From assembly GCF_003284585.1 (NCBI RefSeq), contig NZ_QKRX01000011.1, positions 1 through 64,000 on the forward strand: a DNA stretch of 64,000 nucleotides, given 5' to 3'. Position 1 is the stretch's first letter; every line of letters begins with the position of its first letter. Below the pieces are notes generated by a model that was not told the origin of the DNA, did no database searches, and saw only the letters and a list, made by a program, of their open reading frames with translations. Origin of the DNA: Nitrincola tibetensis (GTDB lineage Bacteria; Pseudomonadota; Gammaproteobacteria; Pseudomonadales; Balneatricaceae). Shown one piece after another: positions 1-8,723 of the stretch. Made by a program: the position numbers and the translations under genes.

Positions 1-334
1 GTGCTTTGTGCGGTTTTAATTGCGTAATATCAAAGCCGCGCAACAGCCATTGCCACTGCTCATGATCGATGACCACCGGATCACTGTCCCAATGTCTAGG
101 CCATTTGAACTTGTCGCGCTCCAGGCGCTTTTGCCAGAGAGCGAAGCCGGTCTCATCCCAGTACAGCACCTTGAGTTGTGTGCGCTTTCTATTGCAGAAG
201 ACAAACAGCGCTTTTTCAAACGGTGACAGCGACATCGTATCCTGAACAATGACACTGAGGCCATTGATGGCTTTGCGGAAGTCCACTGGCTCACGGTGCA
301 GATAGACTGTGATGTCTTCCTGCCATTGAATCAT
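1..334 (-). CDS. tnpB: IS66 accessory protein TnpB (Orf2), 3' end cut by window
   Basis: Reading the minus strand from the ATG at 334 gives an open frame to the window edge without a stop. It starts MIQWQEDITVYLHREPVDFR and continues with KAINGLSVIVQ, then FVFCNRKRTQLKVLYWDETG and FALWQKRLERDKFKWP. These are the hallmark blocks of the IS66 Orf2/TnpB family (D-F-R-K-x-I-x-G-L; F-x-N-R-x-R-x-x-x-K-x-L-Y-W). TnpB is a small protein needed for IS66 transposition; its exact biochemical role is not settled. The start overlaps the tnpA stop (ATGA), which indicates translational coupling. About 111 residues are visible, so little is missing. Confidence 0.88.
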   Translation of the reverse strand, partial: MIQWQEDITVYLHREPVDFRKAINGLSVIVQDTMSLSPFEKALFVFCNRKRTQLKVLYWDETGFALWQKRLERDKFKWPRHWDSDPVVIDHEQWQWLLRGFDITQLKPHKA

Positions 335-618
335 GCGGCCAGCGCCTTCACCAGTTGCGCAATGACCTGCGTACTGGTCGTTGGGAGGTGCACTTTAACC
401 GTACCATACTGGATGACGACGCTGGTCGTATCCGCAGGGGTAGGCCTCACTTCCACAAAGGGATCCTTCGGCGAGATGGCTTTCAGCTTGATGCGGCGTA
501 GGCTAAAGTACTTGGGATTTAATCCGCGCGCTGAGCAGAACTCAGCTTGGCTCTGGTTGCTTTGCTCAAACTCGTTAATCAATGACAGCCATTCGGCTTT
601 GGTGCGGTGCTTTCTCAT
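331..618 (-). CDS. tnpA: IS66 accessory protein TnpA (Orf1)
   Basis: A 95-residue protein with an N-terminal helix-turn-helix-like part (MRKHRTKAEWLSLINEFEQS, then SQAEFCSARGLNPKYFSLRR) and a short basic C-terminal part, the usual make-up of IS66 Orf1/TnpA. The family is thought to bind DNA and regulate or assist transposition. An AGGAGG-like site lies just upstream of the ATG. Its stop overlaps the start of tnpB. Both frames are intact, so this end of the element looks recent rather than decayed. Confidence 0.85.
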   Translation of the reverse strand: MRKHRTKAEWLSLINEFEQSNQSQAEFCSARGLNPKYFSLRRIKLKAISPKDPFVEVRPTPADTTSVVIQYGTVKVHLPTTSTQVIAQLVKALAA

Positions 619-769
619 GGAAACCTCCTAGCGTTGAAAGCTGTGAGGTTATCGAGTTGGCTTCAGTTCGAATAGGCGGTGGTTGGATTGGCGCTTACAA
701 TCAGTCTCTTGACTAATTTTTAAATTCATCTTTAAAAAATACATCGTGTTAACTTAATCACATAGTTTT

Positions 770-2872
770 CTAATGGTTTATTAATTTTCTAAATTCCAAG
801 CTATCAAGAGGCTTATAAAAAAAATAACCCTGCGCTTTGGTACAACCTAACTTAAGTAAAATAGACTGTTGTTCTTTAGTTTCAACACCTTCAGCAATCA
901 CTTCAAGGCCAAGACTTTCTGCTAGTGTGATTACAGTTCTTACTATACTGGCGGCAACCTTATCATCAGTAATATCACTAACGAAAGCTCTATCTATTTT
1001 TAGGGTAGTTAAGGGGAGCTTTCTCAAGTAAGACAAACTTGAGTAGCCCGTTCCAAAATCATCAAGAGCTACTCTAAAACCTGCTTCTCTAAGCTGTTTC
1101 AATGACTCGATGACCATCTCTTCTCTGGAAATTAATCCTGTTTCAGTCACTTCAAACTCAAATAAGCTGGGTTCTAAATCGTAATCATTCACATATTTCA
1201 TCAAGTGCTTTGCAAAACCTGACCCCTCAAGTTCATGGACTGATAGATTGATTGCCACTGGCAGTATGGTTAGTCCAGATTGTTTAATTTCAGCTAGATA
1301 CCGGCAAGTTTCCTCCATAACCCAACGGCCTAAATCAGCAATTAAGCCAGAGCGTTCTGCGATCGGAATGAATACCGATGGAGAGATAAAGCCTTGTGTA
1401 AGATGATTCCATCTGACTAAAACCTCTGACGCAAACACCTCGCCTGTTTCTAATTGAACCTTCGGTTGAAAATTCAGGCTGAGACCATTTGATGCGATGG
1501 CTTCTCTGAGAGCTTGCTCAAGCAACAATCTATCACGTGCTTGATGGCTCATATCGGAGTTGTAAAAGCAAAAAGTATTTCGACCATCACTCTTAGCTTG
1601 CTGCAATGCAATTCGTGCAAAGCGCAATAAGTCATCAAAGCTAGTCGTATCATCTGGATAAAATGCGATACCCAATGATGGATTCATATATAAGTTTTCA
1701 TTATCTATTTGAAAAGGTAGCTGTAGTGATGACTTTAATTCAAAGACCAAACGACTAATATCTATCGCGTTTTTAATATCCGCGACCAACACACCAAACT
1801 CATCTGCAGCTAAACGCACTAATAGATTTTGATCACTCACTATAGTTTTTAATCGACTAGCAGCTTGTTGTATCAACCGATCGCAGAAAGCATGACCTAG
1901 GCTGTCATTAATCAACTGAATTTCTCCTAGGTCTACTTTAATGACCGCGATTTTCTTATTACGATGGATATTGCTTTGAATACTATATTTAAGTCGATCA
2001 ATTAATTGTTTTCTATTCCCTAGCTCTGTCAAGGGATCATGATTAACTAAAAAGTCAATTTGAGCTTCTCGCGCTCTCAGCTCAGATAGATCATGAAATA
2101 CTGCAACATAATACTCTATTTCACCCTGTTTATTATTCAGGCAGTTAATCGACAACCATTGTAGATACGCACTCCCGTCTTTCCTGCGATTCCAAATTTC
2201 TCCTTGCCAAGTACCTGTTTTATTCACTTGATTCCACAAGGCTTCATAAAAACTTGAGTCATGATGTTTCGATTGCAAAATCTTAGGTGTATTACCTAGG
2301 ACATCAGATGCTGAATAGCCCGTAATTTCACAGAAAGCACGGTTAACTTGCAAAATTTTAGAGAAGGCATCCGTTACAAAAATACCCTCAATAGTATTAT
2401 CGAATACTCTTTTAGCCAAACGTTGCTGTATTTCTAGTGCATTTTGTTCACGTAAATCTCTAGCAATTCCCGTAATCCATGCGACCTTTCCATGTTCATC
2501 CATGTGCGGTATAACACTTAAGTTAACAGGAATAGATTGGTTATTTAAGTCTTTAAACTCAATATCACCTTTCCATGTTTTACGTTGTTGAATGATGGAT
2601 GGGAAAACATGATCTTTTAACAGTGCATAGACCTCGACAGAGTGGAAGTCTTCTACGTAAAGCGGTTCAGATGCCAGATTATGATCTTGTGAGATTGCCA
2701 ACAAATTTCGACCCGCATGATTGACAAAAAGTATACGTTCATCATGAGAAATGGTCGCTACCATTTCATTAGCAGCATCAATGATAGACGCCTGCTGACT
2801 GGACAAGTCAAAGTCATCAGTGCTTAGCATTGATTTTGTTATAGTTTTTTGGCTATCAAGGTCATTTATCAT
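770..2872 (-). CDS. PAS-PAS-GGDEF-EAL protein, probable c-di-GMP phosphodiesterase
   Basis: A protein of about 700 residues with no membrane segment. Two PAS/PAC modules occupy roughly residues 25-270, a GGDEF domain about 270-430 and an EAL domain about 440-700. The cyclase signature GGDEF is replaced by AADEF (about residue 360), so diguanylate cyclase activity is unlikely. The EAL domain has EVL in place of EAL but keeps the other catalytic blocks: N in INLSV, E in FEVTE, DDFGTGYSSL, K and D in LKIDRAF, and E in AEGVE. It therefore probably degrades c-di-GMP, tuned by a signal at the PAS domains. The ATG at 2872, with GGA about 7 bases upstream, is preferred over an upstream TTG. No neighbouring gene is co-directional, so it looks monocistronic. 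Confidence 0.88.
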   Translation of the reverse strand: MINDLDSQKTITKSMLSTDDFDLSSQQASIIDAANEMVATISHDERILFVNHAGRNLLAISQDHNLASEPLYVEDFHSVEVYALLKDHVFPSIIQQRKTWKGDIEFKDLNNQSIPVNLSVIPHMDEHGKVAWITGIARDLREQNALEIQQRLAKRVFDNTIEGIFVTDAFSKILQVNRAFCEITGYSASDVLGNTPKILQSKHHDSSFYEALWNQVNKTGTWQGEIWNRRKDGSAYLQWLSINCLNNKQGEIEYYVAVFHDLSELRAREAQIDFLVNHDPLTELGNRKQLIDRLKYSIQSNIHRNKKIAVIKVDLGEIQLINDSLGHAFCDRLIQQAASRLKTIVSDQNLLVRLAADEFGVLVADIKNAIDISRLVFELKSSLQLPFQIDNENLYMNPSLGIAFYPDDTTSFDDLLRFARIALQQAKSDGRNTFCFYNSDMSHQARDRLLLEQALREAIASNGLSLNFQPKVQLETGEVFASEVLVRWNHLTQGFISPSVFIPIAERSGLIADLGRWVMEETCRYLAEIKQSGLTILPVAINLSVHELEGSGFAKHLMKYVNDYDLEPSLFEFEVTETGLISREEMVIESLKQLREAGFRVALDDFGTGYSSLSYLRKLPLTTLKIDRAFVSDITDDKVAASIVRTVITLAESLGLEVIAEGVETKEQQSILLKLGCTKAQGYFFYKPLDSLEFRKLINH

Positions 2873-3029
2873 TACACTATCCAACTATACGAAAACACGA
2901 GTATTAGAGGTCTTTTCTATTAATTGACCTGAGCCAAAACTCCTTCAAAAAAGGTACAGGACATTTCTGGATGTTCTCTGTAATAGTTAAACAAATCATA
3001 TCTACATTTTTTAATCGGGATAGGGACGC

Positions 3030-3451
3030 ATTTTACAATATCTCTCCTCCCACACCACAGAGCATACGGGTCAGGTACCACGGCGGCTCATTTCCTTAAT
3101 GTTCTTTATGCCACCAATCATAACTGCCGCAATTTAGCAAAATATCAGTTAGGCAAGACCTTGTAAAGTACAGGGCTTTTACTTAAGCGCCAAGGTCCAT
3201 GAGCCTATTTGGCCGTGTTTCAAGCCGTCCAGCGATCTACCCCTAAACCACGTAGTTTACGGTACCCACTTCGCCCCCATTTGTTTCAAGATATAGCAAC
3301 GCAATTTTCGCCTGATCCATTTGTCTATATCACGCCTTTTGCCCCATCGGGATTGGACGCAGGGCCCCTCGGGTTCAGTCATGGTTTGCCCTTCGCGCAG
3401 CAGGCTAGGTTGATGCGGATTATCAACCGGGCTTCTCCGATTTCTCAACAA
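3030..3451 (-). mobile_element. Degraded group II intron, 3' end of maturase ORF and domain IV
   Basis: On the minus strand, pieces of the C-terminal maturase domain can be read in different frames: DIDKWIRRKLRCYILKQ (about 3300-3340), then HGPWRLSKSPVLYKVLPN, then LTRMLCGVGG. The last lies within a stretch (about 3045-3095) that begins GAGCCGCCGTGG and ends GGTGTGGGAGG, which I recognise as the imperfect hairpin following maturase ORFs in many bacterial group II introns. Stops and frameshifts interrupt the reading frame and the reverse transcriptase part is missing. I cannot place domains V and VI with certainty. A dead 3' fragment. Confidence 0.7.
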
Positions 3452-3479
3452 ATAACTGCTTCTCGAACCCGGCCACTCG

Positions 3480-3757
3480 TCGTTTCAGTGCCTCGTTTTC
3501 ATCATAAACTTGAATACTGTCTGTATTATTAAGCCGAATTCCACCCCCGTGATAGTGTTTAAAGGAGTTCCATTTGAAAAACCGTCAGAGTTCGCTTTTT
3601 CAAGATTACTGATTATATTGTTTTGAATAGTAATGTTTCTTGAATATTCAAGGTTTATTCCAGCACCTGCTGTATTGTTAATATTCAGATCACTTAGGAT
3701 AATCTAATCGACTCCATCGCCACTTACTCCATGTCGCCCACCTCTTATTAGATTGCT
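3480..3757 (-). pseudogene. Fragment of a parallel beta-helix repeat protein
   Basis: Minus-strand translation from about 3757 gives SNLIRGGRHGVSGDGVD, an in-frame TAG (3704-3706), then IILSDLNINNTAGAGINLEY, SRNITIQNNIISNLEKANSD, and about 30 more residues to a TGA near 3480. The spaced I-x-I-x-x-N and G-I-x-L repeats are typical of right-handed parallel beta-helix proteins (pectate lyase or mannuronan epimerase type folds). There is no start codon, the frame holds a stop and it ends at intron debris, so this is a gene remnant. What the intact protein did cannot be told. Confidence 0.55.
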
Positions 3758-3833
3758 TCTTACACACCTTCATAAAACCTTCACACTTCAACACAAAAAC
3801 GTCATCAATTTGCAATATTAAATCGATAACCTC

Positions 3834-3873
3834 TCGTTCGAAATTTAAAACCACCAATTTAAGTTCGTTCGAA
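3834..3873 (+). promoter_or_regulatory. Paired TCGTTCGAA repeats upstream of the deoR-type gene
   Basis: Two identical 9-base direct repeats, TCGTTCGAA, sit at 3834-3842 and 3865-3873, 31 bp apart (three helical turns), just before the regulator start at 3881. TTCG-rich half-sites are common in operators of DeoR/GlpR regulators. They most likely bind the regulator encoded next to them and allow autoregulation of the whole operon. The second copy overlaps the ribosome-binding region. Confidence 0.5.
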
Positions 3874-3880
3874 GGTCAAA

Positions 3881-4636
3881 ATGCAGCTATCCGAGCGCCA
3901 AAGCAAAATCCTCGCCTGGCTAAAGCAAGCTGGGGGGCAACTCTCAAGCCAAGAATTAACCGATGCTTTTAATGTTTCTGTACAAACTATTCGGAAAGAT
4001 CTCAATGAGTTGAGTGACCAAGGTTTGGTTCAGAGAGTGCACGGCGGTATTCGTTTGCCTTTTCATAACCGCAATCTCTCATTCCAAAGCCGTCAGGTGA
4101 TCAACCTCGATGCCAAGCGCAGAATTGGCCAATCTGTAGCAGCGCTTATACCTGAAGGATCAACCATTTTTTTGGGTATTGGCACAACACCCCAGCAGGT
4201 TGCTGTAGCCCTGATTGATCATCCCGGACTGCAGGTGATAACCAATAATATTAATGCAGCCATGGCGCTATGCCATAACCCTAAAATCGAAACCCTGCTC
4301 ACTGGTGGGCGCATCCGACCATCAGATCAAGACCTTATGGGCGAAGATACCACGCGTTTTCTTTGCCGCTTTCAAGTTAACTTCGGCATTTTTGGTATCG
4401 GAGGACTAGGGGCTGGAGGGGAGCTGATGGATTTTTCGCCGGAAGAGTCTCACCTGTCTCGTGCCATTATCGAAAACAGCGACCTGCGTATTCTGGTCGC
4501 TGATAGCAGTAAGTATCTGCGCAAAGCACCTGTCCGCACGGCAACCCTGAACGATGTCGATCTATTTGTGACTGACCTGATAACAACAGAGATCGCAAGT
4601 CTAGCTGATGCCGCCAATATTGAATTAAGAACCTGA
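3881..4636 (+). CDS. DeoR/GlpR-family transcriptional regulator
   Basis: A 251-residue repressor-type protein. Residues 1-60 form the DeoR winged helix (ERQSKILAWL, then LSSQELTDAFNVSVQTIRKD). The rest is the DeoR C-terminal sensor domain, which in this family binds phosphorylated sugars or polyols, with GIGTTPQQVA, NNINAA and LTGGRIRPSDQDLMG blocks typical of GlpR-like members. It is the first gene of the importer operon; the ABC ATPase starts 9 bases after its stop. Family knowledge suggests it represses the operon until a phosphorylated substrate appears. The paired repeats just upstream are its likely operator. Confidence 0.85.
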   Translation: MQLSERQSKILAWLKQAGGQLSSQELTDAFNVSVQTIRKDLNELSDQGLVQRVHGGIRLPFHNRNLSFQSRQVINLDAKRRIGQSVAALIPEGSTIFLGIGTTPQQVAVALIDHPGLQVITNNINAAMALCHNPKIETLLTGGRIRPSDQDLMGEDTTRFLCRFQVNFGIFGIGGLGAGGELMDFSPEESHLSRAIIENSDLRILVADSSKYLRKAPVRTATLNDVDLFVTDLITTEIASLADAANIELRT

Positions 4637-4645
4637 GGTGCCTCA

Positions 4646-5701
4646 ATGAGTCAATTAGAAATACGACAACTGCGCAAAGAATGGCAGGAAACACTGGCTG
4701 TCAAAAATATCAGTTTTGAAATTGCTCAAGGTGAGTTTGTCGCCCTCCTCGGCCCCTCTGGTTGTGGAAAGTCAACCACATTGAAAATGATAGCAGGACT
4801 TGAACATCCGAGTTCTGGATCAATTAGTCTGAATGGACAGGATATTACTCACCTTCCACCTGGGAAGCGTGGATTAGCAATGGTCTTTCAATCCTACGCA
4901 CTATTTCCACATTTGAGCATTGCTGAGAACATCGTCTTTGGCTTGAAGGCCCGAGGTGTAGGTGCACTTGAGCGAGATCAGCGACTCAAGCGCGTTACTG
5001 ATTTGGTCAATCTAGGCGATCATCTTTCAAAAAGGCCCTCACAACTGTCAGGTGGTCAGTGCCAGCGTGTAGCTCTTGCTAGAGCCATCATTGCAGAAGC
5101 TCCGTTGTGCCTCATGGATGAGCCTCTTTCCAATTTGGACGCCAAATTGCGAAATGAGATGCGTGCAGAGTTGCGGGCTCTACAGCAACGACTGGGTATG
5201 ACCGTGCTATATGTCACTCACGATCAGGTAGAGGCGATGAGCATGGCTGATCGTATTCTTCTACTGAATCAGGGTGAAATTGCCCAGTGCGGTACACCCA
5301 ATGCCTTATATCAGACTCCTGCCAGCACCTTCGTTGCACGTTTCATCGGCAATCCACCAATGAACCTGATCAACAAAGGTTCCTTTTTGCTCGGTATTCG
5401 ACCGGAACATATTCATTTAGCAACTGATGGCATTGCGGCTGAGGTCATTCGTTGTGACTACCATGGCGCCGATACAATCATTGATATAAGCCTGCCATCT
5501 CTGTCACATCAAACGATCAAGCTACGCCTACCAGGACACCAGCTGCTCGCGGCTGGCTCCGCACTGAATATAAATTGGCGCAGTCAAGATCAACACGTTT
5601 TTTGCAGTACCACAGGACAGCGCTTGTCCGATTATGTTTTACCTACTCTTACAACCCACTCTCTCATCCAAAAGGAGTTTCACCATGATACGCAGCACTA
5701 A
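4646..5701 (+). CDS. ABC importer ATP-binding protein, UgpC/MalK type
   Basis: A 351-residue ATPase. Walker A is GPSGCGKST (residues 36-44), the Q-loop is VFQSYALFPHL, the signature LSGGQ is near 134 and Walker B LCLMDEP near 155, followed by the D-loop SNLDAKLR. The last 110 residues form an OB/TOBE regulatory domain, as in carbohydrate- and glycerol-phosphate-type importers. GAGGTG lies six bases before the ATG. It energises the two permeases encoded downstream. The end of the gene overlaps the start of the binding-protein gene by 17 bases, so translation may be coupled. Confidence 0.9.
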   Translation: MSQLEIRQLRKEWQETLAVKNISFEIAQGEFVALLGPSGCGKSTTLKMIAGLEHPSSGSISLNGQDITHLPPGKRGLAMVFQSYALFPHLSIAENIVFGLKARGVGALERDQRLKRVTDLVNLGDHLSKRPSQLSGGQCQRVALARAIIAEAPLCLMDEPLSNLDAKLRNEMRAELRALQQRLGMTVLYVTHDQVEAMSMADRILLLNQGEIAQCGTPNALYQTPASTFVARFIGNPPMNLINKGSFLLGIRPEHIHLATDGIAAEVIRCDYHGADTIIDISLPSLSHQTIKLRLPGHQLLAAGSALNINWRSQDQHVFCSTTGQRLSDYVLPTLTTHSLIQKEFHHDTQH

Positions 5702-6965
5702 GCGCCTGCTGGCAACTGGCTTTACCGCATTCGCACTGAGCAACGCAGCCTATGCGCAAACTGAACTGACCATGTTTTACCCTATCTCAGTAGGAGGGCC
5801 GCTAACCGATGTCGTAGACGGCATGATCAGTGATTTCGAAGCACAACACCCCGATATCAAGGTAAATGCTATCTACGCTGGTAACTACAACGATACACGA
5901 GTCAAAGCACTTGCCGCGTTGAATAGTGGTCAGCCAGCACAATTGTCGGTGCTGTTTTCCATTGATGTTCACGAACTAATGGGCATTGACGCCATCGTAC
6001 CATTTGATGAAGTTGTGAAAACGGATGACGAACGAGCTTGGCTGGATAGCTTCTATCCAGCGCTTATGGAAAACGGCATCGTTGAAAATCAAGTCTGGGG
6101 GATTCCGTTCCAGCGTTCCACAATCGTAATGTATTACAACAAAGATGCTTTCCGCAGCGCTGGACTAGATCCCGAGCAACCACCGAAGTCATGGGAAGAA
6201 ATGGTTGAGATGGGCCAGAAGCTCACGGTTCGTGGCAGTAATAATGAAGTCAACCAGTGGGGATTGATGATCCCATCTACTGGCTATCCTTACTGGATGT
6301 TCGGTGCACTGGCAATGCAAAACGATGAAGTTCTCATGAACAGCGAGGGCAACAAAACCTACTTTAATAACCCAGGCGTGGTTGAAGCACTGACCTATTG
6401 GCAGGATCTAAGCGGTAAATACGCCGTCATGCCACAAGGCATGATCGAGTGGGGTACCCTGCGCCAAAACTTCTTGGAACAGAAAACCGCTATGATGTGG
6501 CACTCTACTGGCAACTTAACGGCAGTAAAGGACAATGCCAGCTTTGACTTTGGTGTCGCAATGTTGCCTGAAAATAAGCGTCCTGGTTCTCCCACGGGCG
6601 GCGGCAACTTTTACCTATTTAAGGACTCCAGTGAAGAAGAGCGTAGAGCCGCACTTCAACTTGTTCGTTTTATGACATCACCTGAGCAAGCTGCTCACTG
6701 GAGTATTGCTACTGGTTATATGGGAGTCAGCCCTGAGTCCTATGAAACTGAGGCACTGAAAGCTTACGTTGCCGATTTCCCTCCGGCTGCCGTAGCACGT
6801 GATCAGTTGAAGTATGCCACTGCAGAATTCTCTACACATGAGTCAGGACGTATCCGCAAACTACTTGATGATGCCATACAGGCTGTTCTAAATGGCCAGC
6901 AGTCAGCACAAGAAGCGCTGGATAGTGCACAAAACCAAGCACAACGTATTCTGTCTCGTTACTAA
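5685..6965 (+). CDS. ABC importer periplasmic solute-binding protein, UgpB-like
   Basis: A 426-residue extracellular solute-binding protein of family 1. The ATG at 5685 is chosen because AAAGGAG lies 7 bases before it and a clean signal peptide follows (RSTKRLLATGFTAFALSNAA, cut after YAQ or AYA). An in-frame upstream start would add 17 residues inside the ATPase gene and spoil the signal. Blocks such as NYNDTRVKALAALNSG, IPFQRSTIVMYYNKDAF and the PKSWEEM region match UgpB-like glycerol-3-phosphate/sugar binders. The ligand is not deducible by eye, but the downstream phosphatase-fold enzymes favour a phosphorylated compound. Confidence 0.88.
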   Translation: MIRSTKRLLATGFTAFALSNAAYAQTELTMFYPISVGGPLTDVVDGMISDFEAQHPDIKVNAIYAGNYNDTRVKALAALNSGQPAQLSVLFSIDVHELMGIDAIVPFDEVVKTDDERAWLDSFYPALMENGIVENQVWGIPFQRSTIVMYYNKDAFRSAGLDPEQPPKSWEEMVEMGQKLTVRGSNNEVNQWGLMIPSTGYPYWMFGALAMQNDEVLMNSEGNKTYFNNPGVVEALTYWQDLSGKYAVMPQGMIEWGTLRQNFLEQKTAMMWHSTGNLTAVKDNASFDFGVAMLPENKRPGSPTGGGNFYLFKDSSEEERRAALQLVRFMTSPEQAAHWSIATGYMGVSPESYETEALKAYVADFPPAAVARDQLKYATAEFSTHESGRIRKLLDDAIQAVLNGQQSAQEALDSAQNQAQRILSRY

Positions 6966-6977
6966 TACAGTTCTAGT

Positions 6978-7001
6978 CGGTAGCCTCAGTAGAGGCTACC
7001 G
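6978..7001 (+). terminator. Intercistronic hairpin after the binding-protein gene
   Basis: A perfect 10 bp stem (CGGTAGCCTC / GAGGCTACCG) with a 4-base AGTA loop starts 12 bases after the binding-protein stop. Only a weak T-stretch follows (ATGTTTTAATTT). Such hairpins often protect upstream mRNA or partly terminate, keeping binding protein in excess over permease. Confidence 0.6.
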
Positions 7002-7031
7002 CATGTTTTAATTTGTGATCTAGGTTATCTA

Positions 7032-7904
7032 ATGAACCGATTCAATCAACTTTACGCTTGGTTAATGCTATTACCCGCTTTAGTTTTGCTGCTTGCATTC
7101 ACCCATATTCCAGCACTAACCACACTGTGGCACTCGCTGTTTTTTCCTGCTCGTGGCAGAAACCCTTCGGAGTTTGCTGGATTGGAAAATTACCGTTCGA
7201 TGCTGGACGATGCAGTCTTTTGGCAAGCCTTCCACAACAACCTATGGTATGCAATTGGCACCGTGCCTACCTCCATGGCTCTGGCATTGGCGATGGCCCT
7301 TTGGGTCAATAGCAAAATCAGTGGTCGTGCGGCCCTTCGACTCGCCTACTTCACACCGACCATGCTACCTATGATCGCCGTAGCCAATATTTGGCTGTTT
7401 TTTTACACGCCAGAAATTGGCCTGTTTAACAAAATCCTTAATTCAGTTGGCTTGACAGGCATTAACTGGCTAGGTGACCCGAATTGGGCTCTAATCAGTC
7501 TGATGCTGATGACTATCTGGAAAGAGTCAGGTTTCTTTATGATCTTTTATCTGGCCGCACTCCAGAGTCTTAATAAGGATATTTATGCCGCCGCTGCCGT
7601 GGAAAATGCAAGCCCTCTCTATGTTTTTCGTCGCATTACCCTACCCTTGTTGATGCCAACCACGCTATTTGTATTGGTAAATGCCGTTCTGAATGCTTTC
7701 AAGTTAGTAGATCACTTGTTCATTCTGACCAAAGGTGGACCCAATAACGCCACTAATCTTCTGTTGTATTACATCTATGAGAACGCCTTCAGTTTCTTTG
7801 ATAGCAACTACGCAGCAGCACTCACTCTTGTCCTGCTTATCCTGCTCATTTTGCTGGCTGTAGTGCAATTTTTATTGGTCGAACGACGTATTCATTACCG
7901 CTGA
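7032..7904 (+). CDS. ABC importer permease, UgpA/MalF type
   Basis: A 290-residue inner-membrane protein with about six hydrophobic segments, starting with LYAWLMLLPALVLLLAF. The EAA loop that docks the ATPase is visible as IYAAAAVENASPLYVFRRI followed by LPLLMP. It begins 30 bases after the intercistronic hairpin and is followed closely by the second permease. Together the two permeases form the membrane channel. Length and topology are normal for the family. Confidence 0.9.
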   Translation: MNRFNQLYAWLMLLPALVLLLAFTHIPALTTLWHSLFFPARGRNPSEFAGLENYRSMLDDAVFWQAFHNNLWYAIGTVPTSMALALAMALWVNSKISGRAALRLAYFTPTMLPMIAVANIWLFFYTPEIGLFNKILNSVGLTGINWLGDPNWALISLMLMTIWKESGFFMIFYLAALQSLNKDIYAAAAVENASPLYVFRRITLPLLMPTTLFVLVNAVLNAFKLVDHLFILTKGGPNNATNLLLYYIYENAFSFFDSNYAAALTLVLLILLILLAVVQFLLVERRIHYR

Positions 7905-7910
7905 GATTTG

Positions 7911-8723
7911 ATGATGCCTACATTTACACGAACCCTATCTTTCACTGCCGCTTGGGCGCTTGGGCTAGCCTGGATCTTTCCACTACTCTATGCATTTTGG
8001 GCTGCCTTTCATCCGTCGGAATATGCCACGCGTTTTGATTTGTTGGCGCCACTGACACTCGAACACTTTGTCACCGCTTGGCAGCAAGCACCTTTTATGC
8101 GTTATATGTTCAACACTATGATGATCACGGGATTGATTCTGTCCTTCCAATTAGTTCTTTGTACCTTGGCAGGCTATGCCCTTGCACGTATGCCATTTAA
8201 AGGGCGAAGCCTGCTGTTTGGACTGGTATTGCTACAACTGATGATCGTGCCGGAAATACTTATCGTCGAGAACTACCGTACCTTGGCAAAGCTTGAGTTG
8301 ATCGATACTTGGCTGGGTGTTGGACTCCCCTACATGGCCAGTGCTTTTGGTATTTTTCTGCTACGCCAAACTTTTAAAACAGTCCCCCAAGAACTGGAAG
8401 ATGCCGCGCGTTTGGAAGGTTGCTCTTGGCTAGGTGTACTGTGGAAAGTGTATGTACCACTCGCTAAACCGACCTATTTAGCCTTTGGATTGGTCTCGGT
8501 CAGCCACCACTGGAACAATTTTCTTTGGCCTCTGGTGGTCACAAATACCACTAATAGTCGCCCGCTTACCGTGGGCATGGCCATTTTTGGCGCACCGGAA
8601 TCAGGAGTTGACTGGCCAGTGATCTGTGCAGGAACCTTAATTGCCATCGGTCCATTGCTGATTGTCTTCCTGATTTTTCAGCGTCGTTTTTTACAATCCT
8701 TTATGCACGCAGGACTAAAATAA
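7911..8723 (+). CDS. ABC importer permease, UgpE/MalG type
   Basis: About 270 residues, around six membrane segments. The EAA motif reads LEDAARLEGCSWLGVLWKVY followed by VPLAKP, as in MalG/UgpE proteins. A TTG at 7908 and ATGs at 7911 and 7914 are all possible starts; I chose 7911. It partners with the preceding permease. The stop codon TAA overlaps the ATG of the next gene, which ties the transporter to the cytoplasmic EEP enzyme in one translational unit. Confidence 0.9.
   Translation: MMPTFTRTLSFTAAWALGLAWIFPLLYAFWAAFHPSEYATRFDLLAPLTLEHFVTAWQQAPFMRYMFNTMMITGLILSFQLVLCTLAGYALARMPFKGRSLLFGLVLLQLMIVPEILIVENYRTLAKLELIDTWLGVGLPYMASAFGIFLLRQTFKTVPQELEDAARLEGCSWLGVLWKVYVPLAKPTYLAFGLVSVSHHWNNFLWPLVVTNTTNSRPLTVGMAIFGAPESGVDWPVICAGTLIAIGPLLIVFLIFQRRFLQSFMHAGLK

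Larger units (their letters stand above)
1..698 (-). mobile_element. IS66-family insertion sequence, one end (cut by window edge)
   Basis: Two overlapping genes typical of IS66 elements (tnpA, tnpB) read leftwards off the window; the transposase gene tnpC would lie outside. On the minus strand the sequence ending at 698 begins GTAAGCGCC, the usual start of IS66 terminal repeats, so 698 is taken as the outer end. The next 8 bases (699-706, AATCAGTC) would be the target duplication, as IS66 elements usually make 8 bp duplications; the partner copy cannot be seen here. Confidence 0.8.

Noticed and set aside
16-294. 92-codon minus-strand frame at the left edge
   Set aside because: It is an out-of-frame shadow of tnpB, which shows the IS66 motifs in another frame and runs off the window.
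3209-3532. 107-codon plus-strand frame
   Set aside because: It is the antisense of the group II intron remnant, whose maturase pieces read on the minus strand.
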